Position numbers and translations under genes: made by a program. The notes beneath the pieces are model-generated. The model was not told the DNA's origin, did not search any database, and saw only the letters and a program-made list of their open reading frames with translations. 64,000 nucleotides of DNA from Solirubrobacteraceae bacterium (GTDB lineage Bacteria > Actinomycetota > Thermoleophilia > Solirubrobacterales > Solirubrobacteraceae). The stretch is from the NCBI GenBank assembly GCA_023230855.1, contig JALNWQ010000003.1:1-64000 (forward strand), given 5' to 3'. The first letter of the stretch is position 1. Each line of letters starts with the position of its first letter. Below are positions 1 through 9,518 of this stretch, one piece after another.

Positions 1-70
1 AGCGCCTACCTCGCCGAGCCCGCCCCACGCATCCCGCCCGACGATCCGGACGCCAAACCCTCAACCGACC

Positions 71-1813
71 TCAGCACCCCAGTTCAAACGCGCCAAGCTG
101 CGCGGATTCCTTGACGCGGGACACAGCGATGGTGGCGGTTGTCTCGTCGGTCCAGCCCGGATCGTTCGGCGGGTCCGGGAACTTCGGGGCGGTGTTGTCG
201 TCTGCCCACACGTTCACCCACCCGACATGCATCTGCGACGCCGGCCGCGGGTTGCTGGACGCCCCATACACGTTGAAGTCGTACAACGCGACGGAGAACG
301 CGTTCGATGGCTTGATCGCCGCCTCCGTCGTCGGCTTGGTGTCCGGTGCGCTCCCCGAGAAGATCTTGTACTTGCCGCCGGCCGTGCCGGAGAACAGCTG
401 CTTGAGGTTCCCGTTCACCGGCGGGTTGCTGTACCCGGTACCGAGATGGATCTGGTACTTGTTCGCGGGGTGGATGGTGTCGGTCGTGGACTGGATCCCG
501 GCGTTGACGTTGGGGTCGGGCCCCCACGGGTTGCCGGATGTGTAGTCCAGGCCACCGATCTCGGCCTGCCAAATGAAGCTGTGATCGGGCGAGGTGTAGC
601 GGCCGGAGACCGGCGAGACCGTCCCGTGGGCCGGATCGCCGGGCGCAAACCTCGTCCATCCGCCGTAGTCGCCGGCCACGTACCCCGACGTCTGCGCACC
701 CGTCACGTACAGGCCGTTGTAGGCCGGGGTGGGATGCCCGAACACCGTGGTCTCGAAGAACCGCGGATTGGTCAGCGGCCGCTCGCTGTAGGCCCACCCG
801 TCCAGACTCGACGAGCCCGACACCCAGTTCACCGACAGCTGCGGATCGACGACCACCGGGGTCTTCAGGTTGCCCAGGCCCTCCTGCAGCTCGTAGACCA
901 CGCGATCGCCCCGGACCGTCGTGGTGAGCGGGACCGAGATCCCGTCGGCGTCGACGGCGACCGCCGGCGAGATCGATCCGAGATCCTCATCCGCGCCATT
1001 CACGATCCGGACCGCGCTCTCGTGCTCCAACACGGCCTTGGTGCCCTGCGGGAGGTCGAGATCGATCGACAGCTGCTGTGGCCCGTCGGGGTGGTTGATG
1101 ACCCAGGCGGTGCGGCTACCCGCCCCCGTTCCGCGATGCACGAGATCGGTTCCGGGCAGCGCCTCGGGGTAGATCACCGCCTCGCCCGAGACCGTGCCCT
1201 GACTCGCACTCTCGGCCGGGGCGAACCGTGCCCCCAGCTGCCCGGCGCGCACGAGCCCGCCTGCCGTTGCGGGCATCGAGACGGCGACCAGCGACCGCCG
1301 CGGCGCGAACCGCTCGCCCTTCTGCACGAGCCCCAGATCGGCAGGGATCCACCCGGTCGCGCCGCGCTTGGCCCCGTCGTCCTTGACCGCGATCGGCACC
1401 GACGAGCTCACCACCCCGTTGACACGACCCCGCCCGTCGACGCTCTGGATCGCCCGGGGTCCCAACGCGTCACCCAACCGCTCCTCGTCGGGAACCACCG
1501 CATGCGAGGTCACCATCGACGGTGCCCGCTCGGCCAGGATGCCGCGCACCCGACTCGGAGACCTCCGGGCACGTCCCTCAAGGTGCGACGCCTCGATCTG
1601 CGCCCGCGATGAGCGCTTCGGCGCGCGCACCGGCTCGGCGTCCTTCGCCCACCCGTCGAGCGCGTGACCAACCTGTTGGGAAAGCAGCGCATCCTGCGAC
1701 CCGCCACCCCGGTCGGACTTGTCGGATGTTTGACCTCCGGCCGTACCCGCGACGACCAACGATCCCGCCACAAGAACCGACACCGTCGCCGATCGCCATC
1801 CGAATGAGCGCAC
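71..1813 (-). CDS. Secreted protein with RHS/YD-repeat-protein-like region, possibly truncated
   Basis: About 580 residues. The start is the GTG at 1813, because AAAGGGGAG lies just upstream and the protein then begins with an arginine-containing n-region and a hydrophobic stretch (about residues 8-25) ending in small residues, a good Sec signal peptide. A longer reading to 1930 would bury that signal. The middle (YPEALPGTDLVHRGTG, then LDLPQGTKAVLE) resembles the segment that precedes YD repeats in large actinobacterial RHS-like surface proteins. The C-terminal part has a DDNTAPKFPDPP linker of the type that joins Ig-like modules. The protein stops abruptly 40 residues later (AFELGC) and no YD repeats follow, so it may be the remnant of a longer protein. 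Exported location is well supported; function is unknown. Confidence 0.6.
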   Translation of the reverse strand: MRSFGWRSATVSVLVAGSLVVAGTAGGQTSDKSDRGGGSQDALLSQQVGHALDGWAKDAEPVRAPKRSSRAQIEASHLEGRARRSPSRVRGILAERAPSMVTSHAVVPDEERLGDALGPRAIQSVDGRGRVNGVVSSSVPIAVKDDGAKRGATGWIPADLGLVQKGERFAPRRSLVAVSMPATAGGLVRAGQLGARFAPAESASQGTVSGEAVIYPEALPGTDLVHRGTGAGSRTAWVINHPDGPQQLSIDLDLPQGTKAVLEHESAVRIVNGADEDLGSISPAVAVDADGISVPLTTTVRGDRVVYELQEGLGNLKTPVVVDPQLSVNWVSGSSSLDGWAYSERPLTNPRFFETTVFGHPTPAYNGLYVTGAQTSGYVAGDYGGWTRFAPGDPAHGTVSPVSGRYTSPDHSFIWQAEIGGLDYTSGNPWGPDPNVNAGIQSTTDTIHPANKYQIHLGTGYSNPPVNGNLKQLFSGTAGGKYKIFSGSAPDTKPTTEAAIKPSNAFSVALYDFNVYGASSNPRPASQMHVGWVNVWADDNTAPKFPDPPNDPGWTDETTATIAVSRVKESAQLGAFELGC

Positions 1814-1989
1814 CGCTGCTCCCCTTTCGATCAGCAAGCCAACCCTGCTGACCCTTCGATTGGGACGAGCATGGCCCAGCCGCCACAGCCCTGTCAACGA
1901 ATACACCGTACGACGGCAACATCCGTCCACACGTCACGACGCTGGCTGACTCACGCAGGAACGGCTGGGACCGAGTGCGCCGGCCGACG

Positions 1990-2321
1990 TCAACCCCGGC
2001 CGGCCAGCACGTACCGGCGTCGCCTGACCGCCCGACGCACGATCTGCCCCGCGAACCCCGCGGCGTCGAAGTGCTCGCGCCAACGCACCAGGCGGCCGTC
2101 GTCGAACTCGAGCACGCCGGCGACGGTCGCCGAGGCGATGATCGTCCCGTCGGCACGCAGCAGGTGGTCGATCCGCTCGGTCAGGACGACGTTCCCGACC
2201 CGGGCGATGTGGGGCGTCTCGACGACGATCGTGTCCAGCCCGGGATCCGCCGGGCCAGGAAGTCCAGCGTGACCTGCGTCGGGTCGACCCGATCGGGCCC
2301 GTCCCCGGGGCCGACCGTCAC
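1990..2321 (-). pseudogene. Limonene-1,2-epoxide hydrolase-like fragment, frameshifted
   Basis: The reading frame opens with a GTG at 2321 that overlaps the TGA of mceF1 (GTGA), reads TQVTLDFLARRIPG, then loses frame near 2240. The next frame gives LDTIVVETPHIARVG, LTERID and WREHFDAAGF, which match the second half of limonene-1,2-epoxide hydrolases (NTF2-like fold), including the Arg-Asp of the TERVD motif and the Asp of WRDYFD used in epoxide opening. One extra G in the CCCGGG at 2239-2244 would join both parts into about 110 residues. Even repaired, the N-terminal 60-odd residues of the family (about 150 aa) with the Tyr/Asn water-binding pair are absent. It is probably a decayed gene at the end of the mce operon; a sequencing error would explain only the frameshift. 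Confidence 0.65.
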
Positions 2322-3733
2322 GGCCCGTCCTTCTGCAACCGCGGGTAGTACGCCGTCTTGCCGTCGAACGTCCACGGGCCCTGGGTGCGGCACGGGGGCG
2401 CGCCACCGAACGGCGGGACGATCAACGGGTTGTCCTTGTTGCGGCAGTCGTACGCGGACAGGACGCCGTTGGTGGCGATGTCGTCGGTGGACCCGGGCTT
2501 CGGGTACGGGTTGGCGGTGTTCGTGGGCAGCTTCTTCGTGTAGCCGCCGACGATCTCGTTCCACAGGCTCAACACGCCCGACGCGGTGTGCGACCGCTTG
2601 CCGGTGATGTCGCTCACCGCCACGCCGTTGACGAGGCTCGACACGATCCCGAAGTTCGCGACGAACGAGTCCTTGCTCGCCGACGCGAGCTTGAGGAACG
2701 GGATGAGCTCGCGCAGGCTCTCGTAGATCGGGGCGGCCGACGCGGTCGTCGCGTCGAGGATCCGCTCCAGGGCCGGGGCGGCCGTCGTGATGCTGCGCAT
2801 CGTCGGCGTCAACCGGTCGAACGCCGTGCGGAACGCCGGAAGCTCGGTCTGCATGCTGCGCACCGCCGGCTCCAGGCGGGCGACCGTCGGCTCGAGCGCC
2901 GTCACCGCGCGCTGCAGGTCGGGGCTCGCCGCGCCGAGCTGCACCGACGCGCGACGCAGGTGGTCCAGGAACGACGGCAACGCCTCGATCGTGCGCTGCA
3001 GGTCGCGATCGCGCGCCGCGGTGGCGGTGAACAGCCGGTCGCCTTCGCGGATCGCGGCGCGCAGCGGCGCCACCCGCTCCGCCGCGGCGGTGAAGACCGC
3101 GTCGGCGGACGAGATCAGCCGGCGGGTCGGGTCGGCCTGGTCGCGCAGGACGTCGAGCAGCTCGCCGGTGCTGCGGACCGCCGACGGCGCATGACCGAGC
3201 GCGTCGTTGAGGTCGCCGCTGCGGCCCCCGAACGCCCGCGACACCCCGGTCGCCATCTTCCGCAGCTGCGCGCGCGTCTCGGGATCGAACGCCTGCAGCA
3301 CGTCGTCGAGCCGCTCGGTCCGGCGGACCTGCTTCGCGTCGATCCGGCCACCGTCGGGGATGATCGCCGCCTTCGGCGATCCGGGCGCGAGCTCCAGGTA
3401 GCCCTCGCCGAGCAGCGACTTGCTCCGCACCGTGGCGCGCACCTCGCGGCGCAGTGGCACGTACTCGGCGTCGATCTCCAGGGTGAGGTCGACGCGGCGG
3501 CCGTCCCGCTCGACGTCGCGGATCCGGCCGATCTTCACGCCGGCCATCCGCACGTCGGTGTTGTGGAACAGCGCGTCGGCGGACGGCACGGTGACGTGGA
3601 CGAGGTAGCCCTGCGCGGCGAACGGCATGGTGCCGCCGAACGCCCGCCACAGCCCGAGCGACAGCAGGACCGTGGTGAGGACGAAGACGATCGGGATGAC
3701 GAGGAACCGCCACCCGGGGGTCGAGGTCAGCAT
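2318..3733 (-). CDS. mceF: Mce family protein, sixth mce gene of operon 1 (MceF position)
   Basis: 471 residues: one N-terminal membrane anchor (about 11-28), an MlaD/Mce beta-barrel domain (about 38-115, with the DVRMAGVKIGRI strand typical of the family), then a long helical region and a conserved tail rich in Pro/Gly with two Cys (YDCRNKD, PPCRTQGPW). Mce proteins form hexameric periplasmic or cell-wall tubes that carry lipids to the YrbE permease. The start at 3733 lies one base after the mceE1 stop. The equivalent gene of operon 2 (23834-25243) shares the whole architecture and the NPLI.P.FGGAP.C..QGPW.F.GK tail. Substrate unknown. Confidence 0.9.
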   Translation of the reverse strand: MLTSTPGWRFLVIPIVFVLTTVLLSLGLWRAFGGTMPFAAQGYLVHVTVPSADALFHNTDVRMAGVKIGRIRDVERDGRRVDLTLEIDAEYVPLRREVRATVRSKSLLGEGYLELAPGSPKAAIIPDGGRIDAKQVRRTERLDDVLQAFDPETRAQLRKMATGVSRAFGGRSGDLNDALGHAPSAVRSTGELLDVLRDQADPTRRLISSADAVFTAAAERVAPLRAAIREGDRLFTATAARDRDLQRTIEALPSFLDHLRRASVQLGAASPDLQRAVTALEPTVARLEPAVRSMQTELPAFRTAFDRLTPTMRSITTAAPALERILDATTASAAPIYESLRELIPFLKLASASKDSFVANFGIVSSLVNGVAVSDITGKRSHTASGVLSLWNEIVGGYTKKLPTNTANPYPKPGSTDDIATNGVLSAYDCRNKDNPLIVPPFGGAPPCRTQGPWTFDGKTAYYPRLQKDGP

Positions 3734-3734
3734 C

Positions 3735-5039
3735 TCAGCGGCCTCCCCGCCGGTCGCGGGCCCCGGTGAGCGCCGTGTTGTCGGTGTTGGGGCAGTTGTC
3801 GACGCTGCCGGTGGCGAGCTTCAACAGGAACCCGATCTCGCCCGCCGCGTTGAACTGCGTGCAGTTGAGGTTCAGCAGGACGCGGACGATGTTGCCGTGC
3901 GCGTCGCCGGTGGTGGAGAACGTGTTGAAGTTGTGCGCGGCCCACGCCAACCAGAACAGCGTGCCCTCCTGCGGGCCGGGCGGGTTGTACCCGACCTGGT
4001 TCAGGAGGTACGTCGTGAGCTGGGTCACCCGCGACAGGTCGGGCAGGACGGCGCTCGTGGACCGCAGCGCCGGGCCGAGCGCCCGGGCGAGCGGCTGGAG
4101 CTCCTTCGTCGCCGGCCGGAACTGCGTCCGCAGGGTCGTGGCGAGCTCGTCGGCGACCGGGCCGACGGTGCGCAGGGTCTTCGGCAGGTCACGGACGGGT
4201 GGGGTGAGCGTGTCGATCGTCGGCTGCAGGCTGCGCGCGAGCCGGCCCGTGGTCGTCAGCGCGTCGCCGGCGGTCGCGAGCGCGCCGGGCAGCTCCTCGA
4301 GGGTGCGCCGCAGCGGCTCGTCCTGGCGGGCGAGCGCCTCGAGGGTGCGGTTGCCGCTGACGACGAGGTCGGCGAGCCGTCCGTCGGACGCCGCCGCGCG
4401 GGTGACGCTCGACACGTTCGACACCAGGCGCGCGATCGACCGCTGACGCCGGGCGAGCACGCGGGTGACCTCGTGCATCTGCTCGACCGTCGGGCCGAAC
4501 GACTGCAGCACCTTGCGCAGGTCCGGGCCGCGATCCTCCACGCCGTGCCCCATGCCCTCCAGCAGGGTGGCGAGGAAGTCCCGGGTGTCGCCGTCGAGGC
4601 TGCTGAGCAGATCGGACAGCGGCACCGGCGACGAGGTCCGCGACAGCGGCACGGTGCCGCCGTCCGCCATCAGCGGCTTGCCGGGGGTGCCGGGCGACAG
4701 CTCGATCCGCATGTCCGACAACGGCGTGATCGGACGCAGCGCCACGCGCGCGTCGCGCCGCACCTCGGGGAGCTTGTCGCGGTCGATCCGCAGGGTGACG
4801 ACCGCCCGGCGGTTCTCGAGCCGCGCCTCGCTGATCGAGCCGACCTTCACGCCGGCGACGTTCACCGACTGACCGAGGCCGGGCGCAACGCCGTCGGCGG
4901 CCGGCAGGACCGCCCGCACAGTGTACGTGTCCTGGAACGGGACCGGCATCCGCTGCTTCACCAGCACGTAGCCGGCGGCGACGACACCCAGGGCGACGAG
5001 GACGAGGATCGGGACGAGCCGCTTGACGGTCGTGCTCAT
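3735..5039 (-). CDS. mceE: Mce family protein, fifth mce gene of operon 1 (MceE position)
   Basis: 434 residues. An N-terminal anchor (about 8-25) is followed by VLVKQRMPVPFQDTYTV and an Mce/MlaD domain (about 36-112), then helical repeats and a C-terminal part with Cys in LNCTQFN and VDNCPNTDN. In mycobacteria the fifth gene often encodes a lipoprotein. Here the N-terminus has no lipobox Cys, so it is predicted to be a plain membrane-anchored protein. The ATG at 5039 overlaps the TGA of the preceding gene (ATGA), which suggests translational coupling. It should assemble with the other five Mce subunits; substrate unknown. Confidence 0.9.
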   Translation of the reverse strand: MSTTVKRLVPILVLVALGVVAAGYVLVKQRMPVPFQDTYTVRAVLPAADGVAPGLGQSVNVAGVKVGSISEARLENRRAVVTLRIDRDKLPEVRRDARVALRPITPLSDMRIELSPGTPGKPLMADGGTVPLSRTSSPVPLSDLLSSLDGDTRDFLATLLEGMGHGVEDRGPDLRKVLQSFGPTVEQMHEVTRVLARRQRSIARLVSNVSSVTRAAASDGRLADLVVSGNRTLEALARQDEPLRRTLEELPGALATAGDALTTTGRLARSLQPTIDTLTPPVRDLPKTLRTVGPVADELATTLRTQFRPATKELQPLARALGPALRSTSAVLPDLSRVTQLTTYLLNQVGYNPPGPQEGTLFWLAWAAHNFNTFSTTGDAHGNIVRVLLNLNCTQFNAAGEIGFLLKLATGSVDNCPNTDNTALTGARDRRGGR

Positions 5040-6694
5040 CGGGCGTCCCTTCCGTCACCGGACTCGTGCTGCAGGGCGCGACGGGCGGCGTCGGTACGCC
5101 CACCGTCGTTGGTCGCGCCGCCAGCGGCGCCGGTCGAGCCGGAGCGCGTCTCGGACGACGGGCGGGTGGGGCCGACGTCGCCGCGCAGAGCGTTCCGGAG
5201 CCCGCGGAGGCGCTCGGTGATCTCACCGGGCGGCGTCGGCGTGGTCGTGCGCGACGTCGGTCCCGGCTGCAGCCCCTGGAACGGGACGCCCTGGGTCATC
5301 TGCGACAGGTCCGGGATCTTCTGGTCCTCGCACGGCTGGTCGACGCGGCGCGTCGGCCGGCGTCCGTGACCGAGCCACTTGGGGCTGACGCCGACGATCT
5401 TGTCGCCGCCGAGGATGTTGATCGTGTCCTTGAGCCCCGGCATGACCCCGGCGAGCGACGAGTCGCCCTCGGCGAGCCCGGCGCGGATCGTCGTGCCGTT
5501 GGCGTCGAACGCCGGGGACGCGGCCGCGAGGCCCGAGAACGCGTGGAGGAGCTCGAGCCACGCGGGCTGCTCGAGCGTCAGCGGGCCGTCGGGCACCTGC
5601 TGCGAGAGGCCCGGGACGACGACCTTCGACAGGCACCGCCCGATCGGTCCCGCGTACGGGGTGACGAACTCGAGCTGACGCTCGACGGTCGGCAGCATCG
5701 TCACCGGCTCGTCGAGCAGCCGCACCAGTCGGGACAGCTCGTCGGGCAGCGCGGTGCTCGCGACCTGCGTCAGCGCGCGGTTGACCGCCGGCACCTGGCG
5801 CGGAAGCTCGCGCAGCACCGGGCGCAGGTCGAGCGCGAACCGGCGCAGCGACGGCAGGACCCGGTCGATCGACCGCAGCGCGGCGGGCGCGGTCTGCAGC
5901 AACCGGTCGGCGGCGGGCAGCGCCGCGCGCAGCTCGTCGTCGCTCGCGGCGAGCGCGCCGATGACGGTGCGGTAGCTCGACACGATCCCCGCCAGGTCGT
6001 CCGGGGTCCGGGCGAGCTGCCGGGTGAGGTCGGACGCGTCGCGGAGCGCGGCGCCGAGGTCCCCGGTCCGTCGGCCGCGGAAGGCCCGGGCGGTGTCCTC
6101 GACCGACTCCAGGGACCGGTCCAGCGCCCGGGTGGCGCGGCGGAACCCGGCGACGCCCCCGTCGGGCGATCCGACGGGTCCCAGGCCGTCGGTGAGGTCG
6201 GCGATGAGGCCGCTCATCCGCTCGCGGACCGGGGCGTCGAGCGTCGTCAGCACCTCGTCGAGCTGCACCGCCCGGGAGGTGAGCCGTACCGGGACGGTGT
6301 CGCCGTCGCGCAGCGGGGCGGCGGTGGTCGCGCCCGTGCCGACGTCGATGTAGAAGTTGCCCTCGAACGGCAGGCGCGGTCGCACGGTCCAGCGGTCCTG
6401 GGCGCGGAGCACCGGGGCGTCGGACTTCAGTCGCACGGTGACGAGCGCCTGGCCGTCGGCGGCGTGGGCGATGCCGGTCACCCGTCCGATGTCGAGTCCC
6501 GCGACGCGGACGGGGTTGCCCTTGCGCAGCTGCGACGTGTCGCGGAGCGTCACGTGCACGGTCGTGCCGCTCTGGAGCACCGACTGGCGGCCGAACGCGT
6601 AGAAGCTGACCCCGGCGAGCACGGCGACGACGACGAGCGCCGCGATGAGCGGTCCGCGCGAGTGGTGACGGCCGGGGGCCTGACGGGCGGTCAT
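5036..6694 (-). CDS. mceD: Mce family protein, fourth mce gene of operon 1 (MceD position)
   Basis: 552 residues, the longest subunit of the operon. It has an anchor at about 15-36 (LIAALVVVAVLAGVSFYAFG), an Mce domain (GNPVRVAGLDIGRV, then PFEGNFYIDVG), a long helical stalk and a low-complexity Pro/Thr/Arg-rich tail (roughly the last 80 residues) that the operon-2 counterpart (510 aa) lacks. The ATG at 6694 is chosen because it overlaps the stop of mceC1 and the anchor follows directly; the frame stays open further upstream without coding character. Part of the lipid-transport hexamer. Confidence 0.9.
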   Translation of the reverse strand: MTARQAPGRHHSRGPLIAALVVVAVLAGVSFYAFGRQSVLQSGTTVHVTLRDTSQLRKGNPVRVAGLDIGRVTGIAHAADGQALVTVRLKSDAPVLRAQDRWTVRPRLPFEGNFYIDVGTGATTAAPLRDGDTVPVRLTSRAVQLDEVLTTLDAPVRERMSGLIADLTDGLGPVGSPDGGVAGFRRATRALDRSLESVEDTARAFRGRRTGDLGAALRDASDLTRQLARTPDDLAGIVSSYRTVIGALAASDDELRAALPAADRLLQTAPAALRSIDRVLPSLRRFALDLRPVLRELPRQVPAVNRALTQVASTALPDELSRLVRLLDEPVTMLPTVERQLEFVTPYAGPIGRCLSKVVVPGLSQQVPDGPLTLEQPAWLELLHAFSGLAAASPAFDANGTTIRAGLAEGDSSLAGVMPGLKDTINILGGDKIVGVSPKWLGHGRRPTRRVDQPCEDQKIPDLSQMTQGVPFQGLQPGPTSRTTTPTPPGEITERLRGLRNALRGDVGPTRPSSETRSGSTGAAGGATNDGGRTDAARRALQHESGDGRDAR

Positions 6695-8169
6695 CGACCC
6701 ACCCCCTGCGGGATCGGGTTGAACAGGCCGACCGACCGCGCCTGCCGGGTCATCTCGGGGTCGACGGTCGTCTCGACGTGCACGGTGCTCTGCAGCCCGG
6801 GCGGGTTGGTGAGCGACTGACGGTCGAACGAGAACGGCTCGTTGCCGGCCTCGCACTCGTCGGCGTTCTGGTTCGGGGTGTAGTTCAGGTGCAGGCCCGG
6901 GAGCTTCTCGCCGTTCTGGAGCATCTCCAGCGGGCTCGATCCCCCGAGCGACTTGAGGCGGACGCCGATGACCGAGGGGCCCTCGCCGTAGCCGTTGTCG
7001 CCGAACACCGACGTGATGTTCTGGGCGAACGTCGCGACGGAGTTGCAGTGCTCCTGGGCGTCGGCCGACGCGGCGACGACCGGCTGCGCGGCGACGAACG
7101 TGTCGCCGACCTTGCGGACGAGCCCGTCGACCTCGGGGGCCTCGGCGAGCCTCCGCAGGGCGTCGCCCGCCTGCTCCAGGCGCGGGTTGGCGGGACGGAA
7201 CGCGCGGAACGCCTTCGTCGCGTCCGAGAGCAGGTCGTTGAGCGCCGTGAGCCCCGAGGGGAGTCGAACGGCGGCCGGGCGCAGGCGCGCCGACATCGCG
7301 GCGAGCCCGTCGAGCGCCGGGCGCAAGCGGGCGAGCGCCGTGGTGGTCGTCGCGGCCGTCCCGGGCAGGCGGTCGATCGTCGCGCCGAGCGCGTCGCGGC
7401 TGCGCGACATCGCGTCGAGCGTGCGGCCGGCGGCGGTGATGCCCCGCTCCATCGCCGGGCGCTCCGCGGCGAACGCACCGATCAACCGCTCGTAGCTCGC
7501 GATCGCCGGGCCCAGCCGGGTGGCGTCGGCGCCGAGGTTCGCGGTGACCTGCTCGAGCGGGGCGAGGATGCGCCGGACGAGCATCACCGTCTCGCCGAGC
7601 GCGGCGCCGCGGCCGGTGACGCCGTCGCCGAGCGCGGTGATCGAGCCCTGCACGTCGCGTCGGGTGCGCTCGTCGAACACGTCGAGCAGGTCGGTGAGCT
7701 CGACCCGCTCACCGGACTGCCGCAGCGGCAGGGTGTCGCCGTCCTCGATCGAACGCGACGACGTGCCGGGCACGATGTCGAGGTACGTCGCGCCGAGCAC
7801 CGATGCCGGCCTCACCGACGAGGTCGAGTCGACGGGGATCCGCTCGGCGTCGGCGGGGAGCTTGACCTCGGCCCAGGCGCGCAGGCGGGCCTCCGGGTCG
7901 TCGGCGGACGGGGACACCGCCCCGACCTCGGTGACGAGGCCGACCCGCACCCCGGCGATCCGCACCTGGCTGGCCCGGACGAGGCGGTTGGCGTCGGGCA
8001 GCTCGACCCGGAACGTGCGGTACTCCTTGAACGGCAGGCCGGAGTTCGCGCCGTAGGACACGTAGACGGCGAGCAGCAGGCCGACGATCGCGACGGTGCC
8101 GATGAGCGCCAGGCGCGTGTTCGAGGACCGCCGGCGTCGCGGGGTGCGGGGACGGGAGGGAGCGGTCAT
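6691..8169 (-). CDS. mceC: Mce family protein, third mce gene of operon 1 (MceC position)
   Basis: 492 residues. A basic N-terminus (RPRTPRRRRSS) precedes a membrane anchor (about 20-40), an Mce/MlaD domain (VRIAGVRVGLVTEVG, then SVLGATYLDIVPG), a long helical region starting at VELTDLLDVFDERTRRDV, and a conserved tail (LHLNYTPNQNADECEAGNE). The ATG at 8169 overlaps the mceB1 stop; the longer open frame upstream is antisense-like Arg-rich noise. The same tail occurs in the operon-2 gene at 28046-29494. Role: subunit of the Mce lipid-transport tube. Confidence 0.9.
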   Translation of the reverse strand: MTAPSRPRTPRRRRSSNTRLALIGTVAIVGLLLAVYVSYGANSGLPFKEYRTFRVELPDANRLVRASQVRIAGVRVGLVTEVGAVSPSADDPEARLRAWAEVKLPADAERIPVDSTSSVRPASVLGATYLDIVPGTSSRSIEDGDTLPLRQSGERVELTDLLDVFDERTRRDVQGSITALGDGVTGRGAALGETVMLVRRILAPLEQVTANLGADATRLGPAIASYERLIGAFAAERPAMERGITAAGRTLDAMSRSRDALGATIDRLPGTAATTTTALARLRPALDGLAAMSARLRPAAVRLPSGLTALNDLLSDATKAFRAFRPANPRLEQAGDALRRLAEAPEVDGLVRKVGDTFVAAQPVVAASADAQEHCNSVATFAQNITSVFGDNGYGEGPSVIGVRLKSLGGSSPLEMLQNGEKLPGLHLNYTPNQNADECEAGNEPFSFDRQSLTNPPGLQSTVHVETTVDPEMTRQARSVGLFNPIPQGVGR

Positions 8170-9518
8170 CGCGTCGAGAGCAGCCGGTCGAGGACGGTCT
8201 GGAGGTCGCGGGCGGTGCGCTCCGGGAGCGCACGGACGAGCGACGTCGGGTCGGACGCCGCCGCACGGGCGCGGGCACGGGCCTGGGACGGCAACGACGG
8301 GTCGTTGCTCGGGATCTGGCCCTTGCCCGGAGCGTCGAACTTCGCGCTGCAGCCGGGGGCGTCGTTCTGCAGGATGCAGCGCAGGTCGAGGTTGACGTTG
8401 AGGCTCGCGGAGTGCCCGACGGCGTCGTAGGTCGCCGTCGCGGTCGACAGGCCGTAGAAGACGTCCTGCAGGTACTCCAGGCCACCGGCCTCGCGGGTCG
8501 TCTCGAGCAGCCGCCGGGTCTCGGTGATCCCGGACGCGGCCCGGCCGGTCGAGCGGGTCAGCTCGTCGACGAGCGGCTTGGCGGGCCCGGCGGCGCGACG
8601 CAGGCTCGCCACCGCGGGTCGGAACCCCTTGAGCGCCGGGATCCCCTCGCGGGCCAGCGGGGCGGCGATGTCGTTGAGTCGACGGATCTGTGGCGCGGCG
8701 GCGCGGAGGGCGTCCGCGGTGGGCGTGAGCCGCGAGCCGACGTCGTCGAGGCTCGCCAGCGACCGCTGGGCCTGCTGCAGCAGCGCGGGGAGCCGGCGGA
8801 CGCCCTCCTCGAGCCCCTTGCGGTGCGCGGCGGTGGTGTCGGTGACGTCGGCGGCGCGGCGGACGAACCGGCCGACGTCGGCGGAGCGGCGGTCGAGCGC
8901 GGAGAGCACCTCGTCGGTGCCGGTGATCGCGCGGTCGAGCGCGTCCTGCTGCGCGGCGACGACCTGGAGCATCCGGCGGGCCTCGCCGAGCGCGGGGTTC
9001 GCGCGGCGCAGCAGGGCGTTGAGGTCCTCCCCCCGTCCGGCGGACGCGATGCCGAGCTCGGTGAAGATCATCCGCACCCGCTCGTCGACCGGCAGCGGGA
9101 ACGTGTCGAGCACGTCCTGGAGCTGCACCGACGCCGACGTCCGCTCCAGCTCGACCGTCGGCAGGTCGTCGCGACGCTCCAGCTCGGGACGGCCGGGCGT
9201 GCCGACGTCGCACTGGATGAAGCTCTCGGCGATGAACCCCTCCGGCAGGATCTTGCAGGAGGCGTCGTCGCGGAACGGGCCGAACTCCTCGTCGACCCGC
9301 AACAGGAACCGCGCCTTGTTCTCGCGGGTGACGACGACGTCGTCGACGCGTCCGACGCGGGCGCCGGCGATCTTCACGAGCTGGCCCGGCACGATGCCCT
9401 GGGCGGTGTCGAACTCGGCCGCGAACCGGTAGCTGTCGGTCTCCGACCCGCTGCGGGCGAGCAGCGCGACCGCGACGACGGCCGCGACGACGACGAGGGG
9501 GGCGAGGAGGCGACGCAT
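8166..9518 (-). CDS. mceB: Mce family protein, second mce gene of operon 1 (MceB position)
   Basis: 450 residues with a short N-terminal anchor (about 4-21) and an Mce domain beginning RFAAEFDTAQGIVPGQLVKIAGARVG. Two Cys (about 84 and 101) flank the ILPEGFIAESFIQ strand and could form a disulfide; the operon-2 homolog has the same pair. A long helical region and a basic C-terminus follow. The ATG at 9518 shares ATGA with the stop of mceA1, which fixes the start over a longer open frame. Confidence 0.9.
   Translation of the reverse strand: MRRLLAPLVVVAAVVAVALLARSGSETDSYRFAAEFDTAQGIVPGQLVKIAGARVGRVDDVVVTRENKARFLLRVDEEFGPFRDDASCKILPEGFIAESFIQCDVGTPGRPELERRDDLPTVELERTSASVQLQDVLDTFPLPVDERVRMIFTELGIASAGRGEDLNALLRRANPALGEARRMLQVVAAQQDALDRAITGTDEVLSALDRRSADVGRFVRRAADVTDTTAAHRKGLEEGVRRLPALLQQAQRSLASLDDVGSRLTPTADALRAAAPQIRRLNDIAAPLAREGIPALKGFRPAVASLRRAAGPAKPLVDELTRSTGRAASGITETRRLLETTREAGGLEYLQDVFYGLSTATATYDAVGHSASLNVNLDLRCILQNDAPGCSAKFDAPGKGQIPSNDPSLPSQARARARAAASDPTSLVRALPERTARDLQTVLDRLLSTR

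Noticed and set aside
227..1612. Long plus-strand open frame opposite the secreted-protein gene
   Set aside because: Arg/Gly/Val-rich translation with no motifs, mirrored on a gene with a signal peptide and ribosome binding site; typical antisense shadow in very GC-rich DNA.
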